A stretch of DNA of 64,000 nucleotides from Chryseobacterium taichungense. GTDB taxonomy: Bacteria > Bacteroidota > Bacteroidia > Flavobacteriales > Weeksellaceae. This document shows, piece after piece, positions 1-9,266 of this stretch. Under the pieces are notes generated by a model. The model was not told the origin of the DNA. It was given only the letters and a program-made list of their open reading frames with translations, and searched no databases. Made by a program: the position numbers and the translations under genes. Location of the stretch: assembly GCF_900109935.1 (NCBI RefSeq), contig NZ_FOBV01000003.1, positions 372,001-436,000 on the forward strand, written 5' to 3'. Numbering within the stretch: the stretch's first letter is position 1; each line of letters starts with the position of its first letter.

Positions 1-659
1 CCTAAGGCATTGCTTTTATTGAGATAGTCTACTTTTGAACCATCTGGCTGGAATCCATTATCCAATACTCCGATTGCGTCCTTTATTTTTGACCACTCTG
101 AATTTGAGCGCATCGAAACAGAGTTAAGCAGTGCTACATCAACCTGAGACTTACCAGAAGTGAAATTCCAGCTCAATCCGCCATATTCTATAGGTAGCAT
201 TCTGCCGTCACTTGGATTGATAAGCGGTGAATATTCAACAGGAATTTTCCCTATTGTAAGTTTTGATTTCCCATTTTGATATTGTACATAAAATTGATTA
301 AGCCTTGAAACGGCATAAGCATTCTCAGGAGAAGATAAGTCAAAAAGTTCCCGTTCCCACTTGGATGATTTTCCGGATCCCAAATCTTTTTCATCCAAAT
401 CTGATGACAAAACTTTAGAAAGATACGAAGCAGAAACTCCAATGGAAATATGTTTTACGGGTTTGTATTCAAACTTTAGATTTCCGCCTAATGCATCCGC
501 CCAATAATCTTTACCTTTAAGATTATCTGTTGACATCAAAAAGTTCCGAAGATTTCCTGAGATGAGCACTTTATCACGATTATCTAAATTAACAGATTGT
601 GTTTTAAACAATGAAAAAGCAAACACCAAAATTATTGACGTAACTTTTTTGGTAAACAT
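1..659 (-). CDS. OprD-like outer membrane porin (3' end outside window)
   Basis: Open frame of 219 residues running off the left edge. It starts at an ATG with a hydrophobic signal-like N-terminus (MFTKKVTSIILVFAFSLF) followed by alternating aromatic/polar segments as in beta-barrels. The stretch NQFYVQYQNGKSKLTIGK followed by a DGRMLP motif resembles OprD/alginate-export type porins, where the matching segment precedes the conserved GR-P region. It begins only 1 bp after the stop of the sulfide:quinone oxidoreductase, so the two genes form one transcript. Its substrate is unknown; an anion or sulfur compound is a guess from context. The family call is by motif resemblance and the C-terminus cannot be judged. 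Confidence 0.65.
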   Translation of the reverse strand, partial: MFTKKVTSIILVFAFSLFKTQSVNLDNRDKVLISGNLRNFLMSTDNLKGKDYWADALGGNLKFEYKPVKHISIGVSASYLSKVLSSDLDEKDLGSGKSSKWERELFDLSSPENAYAVSRLNQFYVQYQNGKSKLTIGKIPVEYSPLINPSDGRMLPIEYGGLSWNFTSGKSQVDVALLNSVSMRSNSEWSKIKDAIGVLDNGFQPDGSKVDYLNKSNAL

Positions 660-660
660 T

Positions 661-1866
661 TCAAACTTCTTTTCCTTTCAGCATTTTGTTCCAGTACAGA
701 TACGGGAGAATATATTTTTTGAGAATCCAAAGTCTCCAATGCTCTTTTGAACTGTCTGAAATGAGCATCTTTTTGAGATTCGGGTCTGGTGTGAATTCAT
801 TTTTATAATTAAATTCTGCCAAAACCATTTTTCCGTAACCTGTTACCAGCGGGCAGGAAGAATAGCCATTATAAGATTTGTTATCTGCCTTGCTTCCCAA
901 AATCATATTGATGAGGTTAGAGACCACTACCGGAACCTGCTTTCGGATTGCCGCTCCTGTTTTAGCTGTAGGAAGTCCGGCTACATCTCCTACTCCGAAA
1001 ATATTTTGAAATTTATTGTGCTGAAGACTGTTAACATCTACATCAAGCCAGCCTGCTTCGTTGACTAAAACTGAATTTTTAATAAAGCCCGGAACTTCCT
1101 GTGGCGGCGCAAGATGAAGGAAATTAAACGGCATCTCAATAATACGATCTTCGTTTTTAAAGTAGGCAATTTTATTGACTGGGTCAATCTTATAAAGTGC
1201 GTGTAGTGTTTTTAAATCGATACCGTAACGGTCGATTACTTTCATTAACGTTTCAGCGACTTCTTTTACGCCAAAAATAACACCACCCGGAAGCGCAAAA
1301 GTAATTTTCACCTTATCTGAAATTCCTTTTTTTCTAAAATAATCTGCTGCAAGATACATTATCTTTTGCGGTGCACCACCGCATTTGATGGGCGTTGTAG
1401 GCAAAGTAAAGAGCGCATTTCCTCCTTTGAAGTTCTGAAGAGATTCCCAGGTAAATTCGGGGTCTATGTAATTGCTGCATACTACACCCGTTTTTACTGC
1501 CTCTTCTAAACCCTCCACCAGAGAAAGATTATTTACCAAGCCCGGCGCAACAACTAAATATTCGTAAGAAAAACTCTTGTTATTATCTGTAGAAATTTTG
1601 TTTTGGTCGGGATGAATTTCGGTGACCTTATTTTTAAGCCAGGTTACACCGGTGGGAATTAAATCTTTTGCCTGTCGTATTGTGTCTTTAAAATCGTAAG
1701 TTCCAGCTCCTACAAGAGTCCACGCTGGTTGGTAATAATGTTTCTCGGAAGGATCTATGATGAGAATTTTGAAGGATTTATTGGTATTTATGAGCGAAGC
1801 AGCAGTCATAATTCCTCCTGTTCCTGCTCCGATGATGATGATTTGAAAATGATTTTCCATAGCCAT
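661..1866 (-). CDS. sqr: Type II sulfide:quinone oxidoreductase
   Basis: Flavoprotein of 401 aa that oxidises sulfide and passes electrons to quinone at the inner face of the membrane. Residues 8-20 form the FAD-binding GxGxxG (IIGAGTGG). Cys162 (IKCGGAPQKIMYL) and Cys338 (SSCPLVTGYGK) match the two redox cysteines of the mitochondrial SQOR type, and the C-terminal ILPYLYWNKMLKG matches its membrane-binding tail. This is the eukaryote-like type II class, not the bacterial type I. ATG at 1866 or 1860 is possible. A palindromic operator and promoter lie just upstream. The persulfide dioxygenase and rhodanese that usually accompany it are not in the window. Confidence 0.9.
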   Translation of the reverse strand: MAMENHFQIIIIGAGTGGIMTAASLINTNKSFKILIIDPSEKHYYQPAWTLVGAGTYDFKDTIRQAKDLIPTGVTWLKNKVTEIHPDQNKISTDNNKSFSYEYLVVAPGLVNNLSLVEGLEEAVKTGVVCSNYIDPEFTWESLQNFKGGNALFTLPTTPIKCGGAPQKIMYLAADYFRKKGISDKVKITFALPGGVIFGVKEVAETLMKVIDRYGIDLKTLHALYKIDPVNKIAYFKNEDRIIEMPFNFLHLAPPQEVPGFIKNSVLVNEAGWLDVDVNSLQHNKFQNIFGVGDVAGLPTAKTGAAIRKQVPVVVSNLINMILGSKADNKSYNGYSSCPLVTGYGKMVLAEFNYKNEFTPDPNLKKMLISDSSKEHWRLWILKKYILPYLYWNKMLKGKEV

Positions 1867-1882
1867 ACTTTTTGATGTTTTG

Positions 1883-1926
1883 TAAAGCTATATAATTTGA
1901 TAAAACCAGTCAGTAACATTTGTTAC
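1883..1926 (-). promoter_or_regulatory. sqr promoter with perfect GTAAC-N4-GTTAC operator
   Basis: On the minus strand a perfect inverted repeat GTAAC-AAAT-GTTAC (1913-1926) is followed after exactly 22 bp by TAGCTTTA (1883-1890), a one-mismatch match to the Bacteroidota -10 TAnnTTTG. The same layout with the same 22-bp spacing is found before yeeE, tauE and dps. With a start site about 7 nt downstream of the -10, the operator centre falls near -43, the class II activator position of Crp/Fnr proteins. The binding protein is inferred. Confidence 0.7.
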
Positions 1927-2125
1927 ATAAGCAAAAAATAAATAAGAAAAGATCAATCAGTTAATGATAAATGCAAAACAACCTATTGATTAATAATGAC
2001 AACAACTATATAATTTCGTAAAAAAAGATTAATAAAAAGTAAAAATAAGCAAAACGATTAAAATCGTTGCTATACAATGATTGTAAAATAGTAGTCTTAG
2101 TTTGGAACTCGCTGTCTGATATGTT

Positions 2126-2740
2126 TTGGTTAAAGTCCACGTTCAAAACTACTTTCTATTTGAAAAGAACGAACCAAAAAAGAACGGTAATGTCCTGGTT
2201 ATGGTACGTTTTACTATTGACGGAACGCCTAAAACTTTCGGCACAAAGTTTGAAATTAGCCCCAACAATTGTGATTTAAAACACGGAAGAGTTTTGGGTA
2301 AGAGTTAGCAATAACCAATGATTGGATAACATACGTGGGCATATCGACAAATATATAAAGATATGCTGAAGCACGAGGGTTTTGTAAAGGCACAGAAAGT
2401 AAAGCTCTCGTTTTTGGGCGTCGGTGTAATGAATGATGCAATATTAAAAGTGTTTTAACGATCAGAGTGAGGAATTCAAAATTACTCGATAAAGAAGAAC
2501 GTTCAAGTAGCACCTATAATAAATAAATCATGGTTTACAATCATCTTAAGGAATTTATAACGGAACGCTACCGTAGCAATATGGCATTTCGGGAACTAAC
2601 AACAGATTTTATCCGTGAATTTGATTTTTATCTCCGATAGGATAAGCAGTGTGCACATAACACGGCTTGGGTTTATACGATGTCCGTTTTGAGTTTTGTA
2701 GAACTAGCTATCAAAAAAAGGTTTGGTACGTGACAACTCA
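2126..2740 (+). pseudogene. Tyrosine recombinase remnant (integrative element)
   Basis: Broken frames spell an N-terminal arm and core-binding domain of a Bacteroidota integrase: VLVMVRFTIDGTPKTFGTKF (Arm-DNA-bind type), then KHEGFVKAQKVKL in another frame, then HNTAWVYTMSVLSFVELAIKKG (SAM-like domain) near 2650-2730. Stops and frameshifts separate the pieces and the catalytic domain is missing. With the two broken HTH genes that follow, it marks an old integrative or conjugative element directly beside sqr. Confidence 0.65.
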
Positions 2741-2914
2741 AAAAAAGTATTCACTTAAAATTAAAAATCATTTGCTGTTTCTTTGCTAGAGGTATCATTG
2801 GAGGGTGCCTTTCTCTACTTTGAATTAGAAACACTTCTGTTCCTGTTGGACTGTTGCTTTTTGCACTTTGGTATGATCGTTATTACTTAGATATTATTCT
2901 TTGCGAAGAAAATT

Positions 2915-3215
2915 CAGGGATCAGCGCCTGTAGAAATTACCTTAATATAGTTCTGTTCCAAGACGGTTAGAATATCCGTTTCCTTATAAATTATCTCACC
3001 CCAATTTGTATAAATGGCAGGATTTATCATCACCATATTGCTGTAAAGTCCTTTTGCTAATATGGAGCAGTCCTCATAGATATGTATATTTCTCCATTCA
3101 TTACTGGACGGTAATTTCTCAATATACTTTCGATACGGCTTCTTAGCTGCGTTATCATTTCCTTATGGGCAATGATTTCTTCATTGTCATTTGTAAATAA
3201 ATTAATTGTCGTTGG
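2915..3215 (-). pseudogene. Remnant of element-encoded HTH protein (second of a pair)
   Basis: Out-of-frame pieces: an N-terminal NDNEEIIAHKEMITQLRSRI, and a C-terminal GEIIYKETDILTVLEQNY before a TGA at 2915-2917. These match the small HTH_17/excisionase-like proteins carried in tandem by Bacteroidota conjugative elements, whose C-terminus usually reads GGKILYxExDIxxVL. The helix-turn-helix core itself is destroyed by frameshifts. Function in the living element would be control of excision or transfer; this copy is dead. Confidence 0.55.
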
Positions 3216-3224
3216 AATTGTACG

Positions 3225-3500
3225 GGTGTAAGGCTTCGAGCAAAGCCTGTATATACGAAAGTTTAAGATAATTACTGCCGTTCAATTTGGAATATGGCAA
3301 TTAGACTCGTCATTGTAGGTCAAAGTGCGTTTTGTATTGTTCACCATTAGACACACTTCTTGGTTATCAAGCCATTTCTCTTCTTTGAAAATTGAATTGT
3401 ATTTCCGAATAGAATTTTCGGTCAGTTCTAAAAGTGCTTTCAGTTTTTCATTCCCTTCAATGAAGATTTTCTGTTGCGATAACTTACATGGCTTGCTTCA
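3225..3500 (-). pseudogene. Remnant of element-encoded HTH protein (first of a pair)
   Basis: A frame reads KLKALLELTENSIRKYNSIF, then EEKWLDNQEVCLMVNNTKRT, then after a shift YSKLNGSNYLKLSYIQALLE. WLDNQEVCxxLxISKRTL is the signature of the HTH_17-family proteins of Bacteroidota integrative elements. Two frameshifts and a stop break it. It sits immediately upstream of the second HTH remnant in the usual tandem order. Confidence 0.6.
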
Positions 3501-3689
3501 TTTTTCTGTGGAAGTTGAATTTAGAAAGGCTTTTTGAAATGAAGAGATATGTTGTATAGTTTAGCTTTGAGAGGCTGTGTTTGGCATTTTATGTTTGCCA
3601 TCAAGAAAAATTGGATGACCCAAAGATTATCCGATTTTCTTTTTGAAGATTAAAAAAAATGAATACTTTAAAAAGTATATAAAACGCTT

Positions 3690-4277
3690 TCAAAGCTGAT
3701 TTAAAGAAATTATTTTTTCTGTATAGTCTTTCAATTTTTTCAGTTCAAACTTTCGTCCTTTATTTTTACCAGCTTCGGAATTGATTTTTTCAACCCGAAC
3801 AAACTCTTTGACCAATCCAAAAATAGCAAAATAAGTTGTTTCTAATCGGCTGACAGGAATTGATGTATTATTCTTATTGTATGATTTGAAAAGAGAACAA
3901 AAATATTCAAAGTGTTTTTTCTGAATGGAATTTACAATATCTCCTATCTTCATTGTCGATGCCTGTAACTGTTCTATCATAAAAAGATAAACCAATTTCG
4001 GATGAAGATAAGCTACATTAATTGTTTGGTCTATAAAAGTTTTTACACCGTCACTAAAACTATGACCATTTTCAGCTATTACAGGTATAGCTTCTAAACA
4101 AGCATGAAGCTGTCCAAATATTGACACATACAAATTTTCCTTACTTAGAAAATAATAATTTATCATAGAACAATTTACAGAAGCTTCTGTGGCAATGTCC
4201 CTTATTGTAGTAGAATGGTATCCTTTTCTAAAAAATAATTCTTCTGCCCTTTTTAAAATATGCTCTTTAGTACTCAT
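3690..4277 (-). CDS. TetR/AcrR family transcriptional regulator
   Basis: Protein of 195 aa. Residues about 5-50 form the TetR helix-turn-helix (ILKRAEELFFRKGYHSTTIR, then a second helix ending MINYYFLSKENLY). The C-terminal 140 residues are a helical ligand domain without a recognisable ligand signature; length is normal for the family. It lies 30 bp downstream of the HdeD-like gene on the same strand and may be its co-transcribed regulator. The operator and the ligand cannot be inferred from sequence. Confidence 0.85.
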   Translation of the reverse strand: MSTKEHILKRAEELFFRKGYHSTTIRDIATEASVNCSMINYYFLSKENLYVSIFGQLHACLEAIPVIAENGHSFSDGVKTFIDQTINVAYLHPKLVYLFMIEQLQASTMKIGDIVNSIQKKHFEYFCSLFKSYNKNNTSIPVSRLETTYFAIFGLVKEFVRVEKINSEAGKNKGRKFELKKLKDYTEKIISLNQL

Positions 4278-4306
4278 AATCCTAATATTTATTATACTTG
4301 TTATAT

Positions 4307-4930
4307 CTATTTCTCAATATCCTTATAATATTCTTCTTTCAAATATTTGATTTTGTCTTTCAGCTCACCTGGAAGTGTTTTCAATTTTTTCAATTGGAAA
4401 GCCAGTACAATAGCCGATATTCCAGTAATAATAAACGATAAAGCTGTTATTACGACCAGTGACATTCCGGTGAAAATTGGGTTAGCGATAAGCAAAAACG
4501 AAAATATAATGGCCAAAACACTCAAAATTGCCAGATTTCCCCAATTTATGACACCGTTATGTTTCAATTCAAAGGCAAATCCCAATCCTTGAAAAGAACG
4601 GAACAACAAACTAAAACCAACGAAAAATGGAAGTGTGGTTACAGCAACTTCGGGTTTTGTGATTAATACAATACCAATTAGCAAAGTAAAAATTCCACTT
4701 GTTAGATACCAGCCCCAGCCTTCGAGTTCTTCTTTATTTCGAACAGAAAACAGGATTTCTAAAATTCCCGAAAACAAGAATGATAGGCTGAAAAATATCG
4801 TCAGCGTAAAATAAGTCTTTGCTGGGACGCTAAACAAATAACCGCCAAGCAGAATAAACAATACACCGATAATTGCCGGGATATACCAATGTTTTACGGT
4901 GTTGCGAATGGTTTTGAGAAATTTTGCCAT
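4307..4930 (-). CDS. HdeD-like membrane protein (DUF308)
   Basis: A 207-aa protein with six predicted membrane helices arranged as DUF308 repeats (first helix about residues 15-35, WYIPAIIGVLFILLGGYLF). It ends in a charged, coiled tail (LKDKIKYLKEEYYKDIEK). HdeD of enteric bacteria supports acid resistance at high cell density; here only membership of the family is visible. Followed closely by a TetR regulator. Upstream about 400 bp carry no gene, so it probably has its own promoter. Confidence 0.8.
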   Translation of the reverse strand: MAKFLKTIRNTVKHWYIPAIIGVLFILLGGYLFSVPAKTYFTLTIFFSLSFLFSGILEILFSVRNKEELEGWGWYLTSGIFTLLIGIVLITKPEVAVTTLPFFVGFSLLFRSFQGLGFAFELKHNGVINWGNLAILSVLAIIFSFLLIANPIFTGMSLVVITALSFIITGISAIVLAFQLKKLKTLPGELKDKIKYLKEEYYKDIEK

Positions 4931-5331
4931 AGTAATTAAATTTAATTTGGTTATATTAAAATTTTTGTGACGTGAATTTACAAAAAAAAGATACCAAAGA
5001 TGGATTTTATAGATTTTTTACGAGAAATGCTTGTGTCGGCTAATGGTTTTGTATCTTTGGATGTTTTATAATTAATACCCTGTTTATTTTGGTAAGTTAA
5101 ACCTAATCAAAGTTGATTTTTTTTGCTACTAAAATTGTTGATTTTCGATACAACAAGGCACACGTTCCCCAAGATTAAATATATTGTTTTTTTAAGGGAC
5201 TATCTTTCATTGATAAGCGTACTTTCGTCTTACAATTTCTAAAGCATTTGCAGTGTGTATGCCAAAGAAAATCCAGAGTATTTCGATTTTTGGAGTTCGA
5301 TCTTTTATTTTTATAGCTTAATGTATATTTT
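4931..5331. other. Gene-free interval between the HdeD-like gene and an outer membrane protein gene
   Basis: About 400 bp of AT-rich sequence. A TATCTTTG box (about 5052) fits the plus-strand -10 consensus and a CATCTTTG box on the minus strand lies before the HdeD-like gene. No open frame of convincing composition is seen. Short frames at 5180-5300 look like coding debris but match nothing I recognise. Confidence 0.4.
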
Positions 5332-6204
5332 TTAGTTCTTTAATTTTCTATTAAAAACGTATCCGATTCCAAAATTAATTTGGTAGAATACGAAGTCCTG
5401 ACTTGCTTTGTCAGGTTTATTGTTAAGTGTAGTTTTGATATCTGGCATATTGATGTAACCAAATTTCCCCTCTACTCTTGCCATCCAATGATTCCAAAAA
5501 ACAAGATTGATATTGGCTCTTGCGTCCAATCCAAATCCAGCTACGTGAAATCTGTCACTTCTCTCATTTCCAAAAAGTTTAACATTGCTTTTTGGAAGAA
5601 GAACACCTGCACCCGCTCCGTAAGCCCAAAAGACATCAAAGTTCTTCTTTGTTAATATATTTTTATATTTCTCAACTCCCGCATTTACATAATTCAGGCC
5701 GTCTGTATGCTCAAAGGTAAGGAACTCTCCGCTACTTAAATCCACTTGTCCATTCTGAACCATTGAAGCATAAGTAGGATCTGATATATTTCCAGTGAAC
5801 TTTGCCGTTTGATCTTGATCCATCACAAACTTCATGTGATCCGTTCCAACAACTAGTGCCAAATCATCTTTGAAAAAATATCCAAATCTGAAATTGAACT
5901 GCGGTTTCGAAACCTGTCCTGGATTGATGTAATCCCAAGTCAGTTCCGAAGGTCTGTCGTGTGCTGTTACATTTTGGAGCGTAAAATCATAACCATTGCC
6001 TTTGAATCTAATATCAGAATCACTGAATCCCGCTCTGTTCCATCCCCAAAAAGCGAACATTGTTCCTTTTTTGAATGTTGATTTATCAATTAGAAGCAAA
6101 TCAACAGACCCACTTTCAATTAAAGAATCTTCTTTTATTTTCTGTCCTAATACAAGATTTGACCCTATAATTAAGACAAAAAAAGTCTTTAATATTTTGT
6201 TCAT
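5332..6204 (-). CDS. Outer membrane beta-barrel protein, function unknown
   Basis: A 290-aa protein with a clear signal peptide (MNKILKTFFVLIIGSNLVLG, cleavage before Gln21) and a body rich in alternating aromatic strands (FRFGYFFKDDLALVVGTDHM) ending in the strand FVFYQINFGIGYVFNRKLKN. No catalytic motif is visible. It follows the universal stress protein gene by 36 bp and is probably the last gene of the efflux/stress operon. It could be a passive barrel or an envelope stress protein; substrate unknown. Confidence 0.7.
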   Translation of the reverse strand: MNKILKTFFVLIIGSNLVLGQKIKEDSLIESGSVDLLLIDKSTFKKGTMFAFWGWNRAGFSDSDIRFKGNGYDFTLQNVTAHDRPSELTWDYINPGQVSKPQFNFRFGYFFKDDLALVVGTDHMKFVMDQDQTAKFTGNISDPTYASMVQNGQVDLSSGEFLTFEHTDGLNYVNAGVEKYKNILTKKNFDVFWAYGAGAGVLLPKSNVKLFGNERSDRFHVAGFGLDARANINLVFWNHWMARVEGKFGYINMPDIKTTLNNKPDKASQDFVFYQINFGIGYVFNRKLKN

Positions 6205-6240
6205 TTTTTTTAAAAGTTATAGTCAGAAATCAATGCGTAA

Positions 6241-7095
6241 TTATTCATTGTTATAAATAAGCAAAGCTGTTTTTGAATATTGTAGCAAATGCTTGGTGTA
6301 ATTAGTTATCAACAGTCTTTGTAGAAAGCTTTTATGCCGATGGATAACACACAGTACATCGGTTGAATTGGAGCTCATAAAATCGTTTAATCCGTCTATT
6401 ACATCGGAATTAATAATGATTTCCAATGAGATTTCAGCACTGTTGATATTTGATTTCCACATTTCTTTCTTCGCTTCAGCTTTTAAGGCTTCTTTCTGAT
6501 TTTCTGCTACATATACGCATTTCAGGTGGTCTCCGCCTGCTTTCTGTAACCTTCCGGCTAAACGGTTTACGATTTTGTATTCGTTTTCGTTCAGGGTTAC
6601 GGCAAGCGTAAAATTCCGTACTTCGGAAAAAACAGTTTGTTCTGGAATAGCGAATAAAGGTATCTCCAAATGATTAATCAAATTTCCCGTATGTGAACCG
6701 AACAGTTTTTTATCGACCGTATTAGCTCCCCAAGTACCCATTACCACTACATCGATATCTAGTTCTTCAATATAATCATCCACAACTTCCTGAAAATAAC
6801 CTTTCTCGAAATGAAATTCCACAGGGACATTCATTTTGTGATTGTCTTGGGCAATTTTTTCTAGCTTTTTTGCTTCGGTTTTAAAACCAGACCATTCATC
6901 GGTTTCTAATTGCTTATTATAGAATGTTGCTAAGGGATGTACACGCATCTGTTCGTCTGTATCTTTAGCTTCGATAATGTGGACAATGTGCAGAATGTGT
7001 ATCTCTGCATTTATTTTCTCTGCAACCGACAATGCATAAATGAAAGCATTGTCTGCTACTTCCGAGAAATCTGTTAAAAACAATATTTTCTCCAT
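6241..7095 (-). CDS. Tandem-domain universal stress protein (UspA family)
   Basis: Protein of 284 aa with two Usp folds, as usual for the double-domain class in Bacteroidota. The first domain carries the complete nucleotide-binding signature G120-x2-G123-x9-G133-S134 (MGTWGANTVDKKLFGS), so it should bind ATP. The second (about 155-284) ends in a short LLQYSKTALLIYN strand and lacks the signature. It is placed 30 bp after an outer membrane protein gene and 36 bp before another, inside a run of same-strand genes headed by tolC, suggesting co-regulation with efflux. Confidence 0.88.
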   Translation of the reverse strand: MEKILFLTDFSEVADNAFIYALSVAEKINAEIHILHIVHIIEAKDTDEQMRVHPLATFYNKQLETDEWSGFKTEAKKLEKIAQDNHKMNVPVEFHFEKGYFQEVVDDYIEELDIDVVVMGTWGANTVDKKLFGSHTGNLINHLEIPLFAIPEQTVFSEVRNFTLAVTLNENEYKIVNRLAGRLQKAGGDHLKCVYVAENQKEALKAEAKKEMWKSNINSAEISLEIIINSDVIDGLNDFMSSNSTDVLCVIHRHKSFLQRLLITNYTKHLLQYSKTALLIYNNE

Positions 7096-7125
7096 TTCCA
7101 GATATTTTTACAATGGTTTTTATAG

Positions 7126-7698
7126 CTAAGAATGATGTTTCTTTAGGTTGATTAATTTTGTAATACCCAACCCGACAACGAAAGTATCGTATGCATGTCT
7201 TTTAGCCTCGTACATAACCGAAACACCCAGTTCTAAATGGTGGGGAAGCTCAAACATATATTCCGTTCCGACAACAAACATCGTCAAGTCTTTTTTTCTG
7301 CTGAATTCCTGCCCGAAACCTGCCATAACCCCTAATGAAGGTATCGGTTTGTAAGTTGTCACTAAATTTACGGACAATGGATACTCTCGCTCTATAAAAC
7401 TGCGTTCTCCGTTTGTATTTTTCTCCTCAATGATGAAGTTTTCAAAGACCATATCCGAATGTATGCCCACTGCCCACCTATCGGATAACCAATAATTAGC
7501 GTTAAGCCCGAATGCTGCGGCGGAGTTTATTTCGTTTTCGTTTTCGATTTTGGTTTTGATAAAAGCATGACCCATCACCGCCGAAATACCTATTTTTCCT
7601 TTGATGGAATGATGTTCAGCGGTTTCCTGTGCATGAACGTATACACTGCTTGTTATGAATGCCAATACTAGTAGTCCGTATTTTTTTAAATTTTTCAT
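7126..7698 (-). CDS. Small outer membrane beta-barrel protein
   Basis: A 190-aa protein with signal peptide (residues 1-24, ending VYVHAQ) and an eight-strand-sized barrel containing YWLSDRWAVGIHSDMVFENF and a final strand YDTFVVGLGITKLINL. It starts 4 bp after the MFS transporter stop, so translation is likely coupled. Barrels of this size in efflux/stress operons are usually structural or damage-sensing; no specific function can be claimed. Confidence 0.7.
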   Translation of the reverse strand: MKNLKKYGLLVLAFITSSVYVHAQETAEHHSIKGKIGISAVMGHAFIKTKIENENEINSAAAFGLNANYWLSDRWAVGIHSDMVFENFIIEEKNTNGERSFIEREYPLSVNLVTTYKPIPSLGVMAGFGQEFSRKKDLTMFVVGTEYMFELPHHLELGVSVMYEAKRHAYDTFVVGLGITKLINLKKHHS

Positions 7699-7702
7699 TA
7701 TT

Positions 7703-9244
7703 CTAAAATTTATATCCTTTTATTGAGTTTCCACGTATCGCTTTGCGGAATAGGATTACCCTTCTGAAATTGAAGTTTCCGTAAGAATGTGTAGCAATAA
7801 ATATCAGTATAGGGACAATCAGCCAGGTCAATGTTCCCAACACGATTTTCCCGGAAGCCATCAATGCGTTCAGGCTGATGTTTTGATAAATAGCCATACC
7901 GTTGGGGATTTCTCCACTATCGAGATATATGGAAATATCATTTAAGCTTTGCCACTGTGACTGATAACTTGCCCACCCAATAATGGCGCCCCCTAATGCA
8001 GTAGCCAGAAAAGACCTTACTATAATTAATACAACCATCATTCCCATCATTTCATTCATTTGCAGGTTGAGCGTGGCATAGTACCAGAGCCCAATGAACA
8101 GGGTGCCCATTCCCAATCCTTTCAGTACCATCGAATACTCGAGATAGCTGATGTCCATATGCGGTTGTATAATCAGATAGAGGCTTAACGTATGCAGAGC
8201 AAAACACACAAACCCCAAAGCAATGTAATACTTGATGTACCACTTATTTTTAAAACCGAAAAATGCCAGTATGCCGGCAATGACGATACCAGGTATCATC
8301 CAAAGATTGGTATGAGCGTTAATCAGGTTATTATACCCTAATACACCCATTGTATATTGTGTATATACCGATGTACTAGCCAGATATAACCCCAGAACGA
8401 ACAACAATATGGTAGCGTGGATAACATTTTTCTTTTTAAATGCCGTAAAATCAATCATCTTACGTTTAAGGGAATTTTGTCGGTATATCAAGATGATAAA
8501 AAGTCCCAAACCGATAATTAATGAAGTGATAATATTGGGCGAATGAAACCAGTTTTGCTGTTTCATAAACACCAAGAAGTAGTTAATCGACATAAAGGAA
8601 GTTGCTGCCAAAACCAGCGACAGCCAGTCTATCTGATATAGTGGCATTTTAAACCCAAAACGTTGATTGTGCTGAAAAATAAGCGATATTACCGCAATTA
8701 CAAGCATTATTGCCGACATAAATAAATAGGGTGTTTGCCAACTGCCATTGAACACCATAGCGGAAAAATAATATGCCGAAAGCTGCCCAAATCCAATAGA
8801 CAAAGGGTAGAATATCGCATAGAATTTACCTCGATCTCCTGTCGGAGCAATGATGAACATTACAGGAAGCATCATTTCTATCATCGGAAACATCTTGATA
8901 AAACCTATAAGAAAACTACAACCTATCAACACAATAGGGCTGTCTGTAGTACCGCACATATACGATAATATAGCAAGGATAATAGCTGAAGTTGCAATGA
9001 TTTCTTTGGTGCGGAAACGCATCTTGACACGCATAAGTATCATTATAGAACAGCCCATACCAATTGTACCTGCGTTATTGGCAAACGAGATATATTCCGT
9101 ATAAGTAGCCATTGCTCCCGAAATATCTGTAATAACACTTATATATACCCCCGAAACGGTCATCATCGGGAACATTATGATCAGGATAAGCAACAGCATC
9201 AAAGGCTTGGGGACCCAGCTTGCAAAAGGTGCTTTATTGTACAT
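7703..9244 (-). CDS. MFS drug efflux permease (EmrB/DHA2 type)
   Basis: Membrane protein of 513 aa with about 14 hydrophobic segments, the DHA2 size class. It follows an HlyD/EmrA adaptor and a TolC-type channel in the same operon, giving a complete tripartite exporter across both membranes. The first segment is preceded by the cytoplasmic stretch APFASWVPKPLM. The usual motif C is not obvious, so the protein is a diverged DHA2 member. Expected substrates are hydrophobic toxicants or drugs; the actual one is unknown. Control is likely through the MarR protein encoded upstream. Confidence 0.85.
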   Translation of the reverse strand: MYNKAPFASWVPKPLMLLLILIIMFPMMTVSGVYISVITDISGAMATYTEYISFANNAGTIGMGCSIMILMRVKMRFRTKEIIATSAIILAILSYMCGTTDSPIVLIGCSFLIGFIKMFPMIEMMLPVMFIIAPTGDRGKFYAIFYPLSIGFGQLSAYYFSAMVFNGSWQTPYLFMSAIMLVIAVISLIFQHNQRFGFKMPLYQIDWLSLVLAATSFMSINYFLVFMKQQNWFHSPNIITSLIIGLGLFIILIYRQNSLKRKMIDFTAFKKKNVIHATILLFVLGLYLASTSVYTQYTMGVLGYNNLINAHTNLWMIPGIVIAGILAFFGFKNKWYIKYYIALGFVCFALHTLSLYLIIQPHMDISYLEYSMVLKGLGMGTLFIGLWYYATLNLQMNEMMGMMVVLIIVRSFLATALGGAIIGWASYQSQWQSLNDISIYLDSGEIPNGMAIYQNISLNALMASGKIVLGTLTWLIVPILIFIATHSYGNFNFRRVILFRKAIRGNSIKGYKF

Positions 9245-9266
9245 AATTTATAATTTTCAATCTCAA

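Noticed and set aside
370..380. Second tRNA-Asp 3' end (att site) at ttccggatccc
   Set aside because: Only a 6-8 bp match inside the porin gene; no longer duplicate of the tRNA end is seen in the window.
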